A stretch of DNA of 64,000 nt from Luteibacter yeojuensis (lineage in GTDB: Bacteria > Pseudomonadota > Gammaproteobacteria > Xanthomonadales > Rhodanobacteraceae), in NCBI RefSeq assembly GCF_000964085.1, contig NZ_JZRB01000003.1, forward strand, positions 62,001 to 126,000, given 5' to 3'. This document shows, piece after piece, positions 62,049 to 64,000 of the stretch. How positions within the stretch are numbered: position 1 is the stretch's first letter; each line of letters opens with the position of its first letter. Made by a program: the position numbers and the translations under genes. The notes below the pieces were generated by a model, which had not been told where the DNA came from, did not search any database, and saw only the letters and a list, made by a program, of their open reading frames with translations.

Positions 62049-62084
62049 AAAAACGGCCCCGGCGCATGTGGCGCCGGGGCCGTT
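62049..62084 (-). terminator. Rho-independent terminator of clpX
   Basis: A 14-bp GC-rich hairpin (ACGGCCCCGGCGC with GCGCCGGGGCCGT) with an A5 tract on the left, between clpX and lon. It separates the two genes, so lon needs its own promoter. Confidence 0.92.
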
Positions 62085-62108
62085 CAACGCGTGCCAGCGA
62101 TGGCTGGG

Positions 62109-63398
62109 TCAGGCGGCGTCGCCGCCCTCGCCCGCTATGCGCTGCTGCAAATTGCCGCGATAGATGAGGTAGGGCTCGGCCTGGCCTTCGATGACGGCAT
62201 CATCGACGACGACCTTGCTTACGTGCTCCAGCGACGGCAGCTCGAACATGGTGTCGAGCAGCACTTGCTCCAGGATGGTGCGAAGGCCGCGCGCGCCTGT
62301 CTTGCGCTTGAGCGCACGCTTGGCGATGGCCGAGAGAGCCTCCGGGCGGAATTCCAGCTCGGCGCCTTCCATGTCGAACAGCTTGCGGAACTGCTTGGTG
62401 ATGGCGTTCTTCGGCTCGGTGAGGATCTGCACCAGCGCAGCCTCGTCGAGTTCGTCGAGCGTGGCCACGACCGGCAGGCGGCCGACGAACTCCGGGATGA
62501 GGCCAAAGCGAACCAGATCGGCCGGCTCCACCTCGGACAGCATCTTGCCAACGTTTTCGGTGCGCTCCTTGGAGCGGACCTCCGCGCCAAAGCCGATGCC
62601 GGTGGTCTCGGAGCGCTGCTGGATCACCTTCTCGAGGCCGGCGAACGCACCGCCGCAGATGAAGAGGATATTGCGCGTATCGACCTGGAGGAATTCCTGC
62701 TGCGGATGCTTGCGGCCACCCTGCGGCGGCACCGACGCGAGCGTGCCCTCGATGAGCTTGAGCAGGGCCTGCTGCACGCCTTCGCCCGAGACGTCGCGCG
62801 TGATCGAGGGGTTCTCGCTCTTGCGCGAAATCTTATCGATTTCATCGATGTAGACGATACCGCTCTGCGCTTTCTCGACGTCGTAATCGCACTTCTGCAG
62901 AAGCTTCTGGATGATGTTCTCGACATCCTCGCCGACGTAGCCGGCTTCGGTGAGCGTCGTGGCATCCGCGATGGTGAAAGGCACGTTGAGCAGGCGCGCA
63001 AGCGTTTCGGCCAGCAGCGTCTTGCCCGAACCGGTGGGACCGATCAGGAGGATGTTCGACTTGCCGAGTTCGACTTCGTCGTTCTTCTGGCGCGATTCCA
63101 TGCGCTTGTAGTGGTTGTAGACCGCGACCGAGAGCGCCTTCTTGGCGCGGGTCTGGCCTACCACGTACTGGTCGAGCGCTTCCATGATTTCGCGCGGCTT
63201 GGGGAGATGCGTGCGGCCGGAGGCCGCCTTCTCTTCAAGCTCTTCGCGGATGATGTCGTTGCACAGCTCAACGCATTCGTCGCAGATGAACACGCTGGGG
63301 CCGGCGATCAGCTTGCGCACTTCATGCTGGCTCTTGCCGCAGAAGGAGCAGTACAGAATCTTGCCGTCGTTGGAACGGCCTTGCCGCTCGTCGCTCAT
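62109..63398 (-). CDS. clpX: ATP-dependent Clp protease ATP-binding subunit ClpX
   Basis: A 429-residue ClpX. The N-terminal zinc-binding domain has four Cys ([20 protein letters not shown]). Walker A is [15 protein letters not shown], Walker [11 protein letters not shown], and the pore loop GYVGEDVE is present; the ClpP-binding loop FIPEF-like region reads [11 protein letters not shown]. ClpX unfolds tagged proteins for ClpP. The start MSDERQGRS is chosen over a longer frame. clpP precedes it on the same strand. Confidence 0.97.
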   Translation of the reverse strand: MSDERQGRSNDGKILYCSFCGKSQHEVRKLIAGPSVFICDECVELCNDIIREELEEKAASGRTHLPKPREIMEALDQYVVGQTRAKKALSVAVYNHYKRMESRQKNDEVELGKSNILLIGPTGSGKTLLAETLARLLNVPFTIADATTLTEAGYVGEDVENIIQKLLQKCDYDVEKAQSGIVYIDEIDKISRKSENPSITRDVSGEGVQQALLKLIEGTLASVPPQGGRKHPQQEFLQVDTRNILFICGGAFAGLEKVIQQRSETTGIGFGAEVRSKERTENVGKMLSEVEPADLVRFGLIPEFVGRLPVVATLDELDEAALVQILTEPKNAITKQFRKLFDMEGAELEFRPEALSAIAKRALKRKTGARGLRTILEQVLLDTMFELPSLEHVSKVVVDDAVIEGQAEPYLIYRGNLQQRIAGEGGDAA

Positions 63399-63451
63399 GC
63401 TTTGGGCCCTACTGAGAATCCAGATGCGCTTTGAGAATAGCACAGCGCCCC

Positions 63452-63469
63452 GCCCCGGGAACCCGGGGC
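63452..63469. other. Hairpin between clpP and clpX
   Basis: A perfect stem GCCCCGGG / CCCGGGGC with an AA loop in the clpP-clpX gap. It has no T tract and may attenuate or stabilise the clpP mRNA. Confidence 0.4.
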
Positions 63470-63501
63470 GAAGTGCCGGTTTTCACAAGCAAAATGACTG
63501 A

Positions 63502-64000
63502 TCAAGCCGAACGGACGGTATCGACCGTGCGCCTGTCCAGGACCGAGTCGATCAGGCCATAGGCCTGCGCTTCGGCACCGCTCATGAAGCGGTCGCGCTC
63601 GGTATCGCGGGCGATGTCGTCGACCGACTTGCCGCTGTGGTGCGCCAGGATAGCGTTGAGACGCTCACGCATCGTGAGAATTTCACGGGCGTGGATCTCG
63701 ATGTCGGTGGCCTGGCCGGAAATACCGCCCGCCCACGGCTGGTGGATCATGATGCGCGAGTGCGGCAGCGAATAACGCTTGCCGGCCGCACCGGCCGCCA
63801 GCAGCAGCGCGCCCATGGAGGCCGCCTGGCCGATGCACATGGTGCTGACATCGGGCTTGACGAACTGCATGGTGTCGTAGATGGCCATGCCCGCGGTGAC
63901 GGAGCCACCGGGGCTGTTGATGTACAGGTTGATGTCCTTGTCCGGGTTCTCCGATTCAAGGAACAGGAGCTGCGCCACGATCACGTTGGCCATGTAGTCG
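63502..64000 (-). CDS. clpP: ATP-dependent Clp protease proteolytic subunit ClpP, 5' part outside the window
   Basis: The C-terminal part of ClpP, about 165 of 200 residues. The catalytic Ser ([14 protein letters not shown]) and His ([16 protein letters not shown]) are present, with the Asp in [11 protein letters not shown]. The frame continues through the end of the window ([14 protein letters not shown]), so the start is not visible. It forms the tetradecameric protease with ClpX. Confidence 0.97.
   Translation of the reverse strand, partial: DYMANVIVAQLLFLESENPDKDINLYINSPGGSVTAGMAIYDTMQFVKPDVSTMCIGQAASMGALLLAAGAAGKRYSLPHSRIMIHQPWAGGISGQATDIEIHAREILTMRERLNAILAHHSGKSVDDIARDTERDRFMSGAEAQAYGLIDSVLDRRTVDTVRSA

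Noticed and set aside
59399-63434. Very long plus-strand frames opposite lon and clpX (676 and 507 codons)
   Set aside because: Mirror translations of Lon and ClpX, without ribosome sites or domains of their own.

Overview
The window looks like the chromosome of a high-GC gammaproteobacterium of the Xanthomonadales (Lysobacterales), most likely Rhodanobacteraceae such as Luteibacter or Dyella. This is inferred from GC-rich codon use, a KDO kinase of the KdkA type beside a heptosyltransferase, the tRNA-Asp/tRNA-Val/HU/Lon/ClpX/ClpP and gloB/rnhA/dnaQ gene orders, short REP-like hairpins, and a Xanthomonadales-type T4SS effector domain in one accessory gene. No search was run, so the genus is a guess.

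Core, left (1-12.3 kb): a TgpA-type transglutaminase (5' end outside the window), a Slp lipoprotein, hinT, the dnaX-ybaB-recR operon preceded by the 4.5S SRP RNA, tRNA-Ser(GGA), a metallo-hydrolase coupled to kdkA, a divergent heptosyltransferase, a DUF6165 gene, an FAD monooxygenase, an Nramp Mn transporter and two small genes of unknown function.

Accessory, outside the island (12.3-14.5 kb): an operon of unknown exported and cytosolic proteins and a DUF3800 gene.

Integrative and mobilizable element (about 14,551-50,231; 35.7 kb): a tyrosine integrase sits at the 3' end of tRNA-Ser(CGA), and the last 20 bases of that tRNA are repeated at the far end. In order, the element carries a CoiA-like nuclease; a frameshifted Mrr-like endonuclease; a T4SS-type antibacterial effector (lysozyme/chitinase fold, peptidoglycan-binding domain, XVIPCD) with a probable immunity protein; a run of small exported or membrane proteins with LuxR and Xre regulators; an M35-like metalloprotease; an SMC/RloC-like ATPase; a TIR plus caspase-like protease operon resembling type IV Thoeris, with a third RyR-like gene; an IS21-family element; an HNH protein and other unknown genes; a MobA/MobL relaxase; a KAP-like ATPase; and a copper-acquisition set (PCuAC chaperone, PepSY membrane protein, two DUF2946 proteins, OprC-like TonB receptor). 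It encodes a relaxase but no conjugation apparatus, so it is probably mobilized by another element.

Core, right (50.2-64 kb): tRNA-Ser(CGA), a PP2C phosphatase, dnaQ-rnhA-methyltransferase, gloB-mltD, fabV, ppiD, tRNA-Asp, tRNA-Val, HU, lon, clpX and the 3' part of clpP. This is an ordinary proteostasis and housekeeping cluster.

The strongest discovery candidates are the TIR/caspase/RyR-like operon, the effector/immunity pair, the poly-G frameshift in the Mrr-like gene, and copper uptake carried as mobile cargo.
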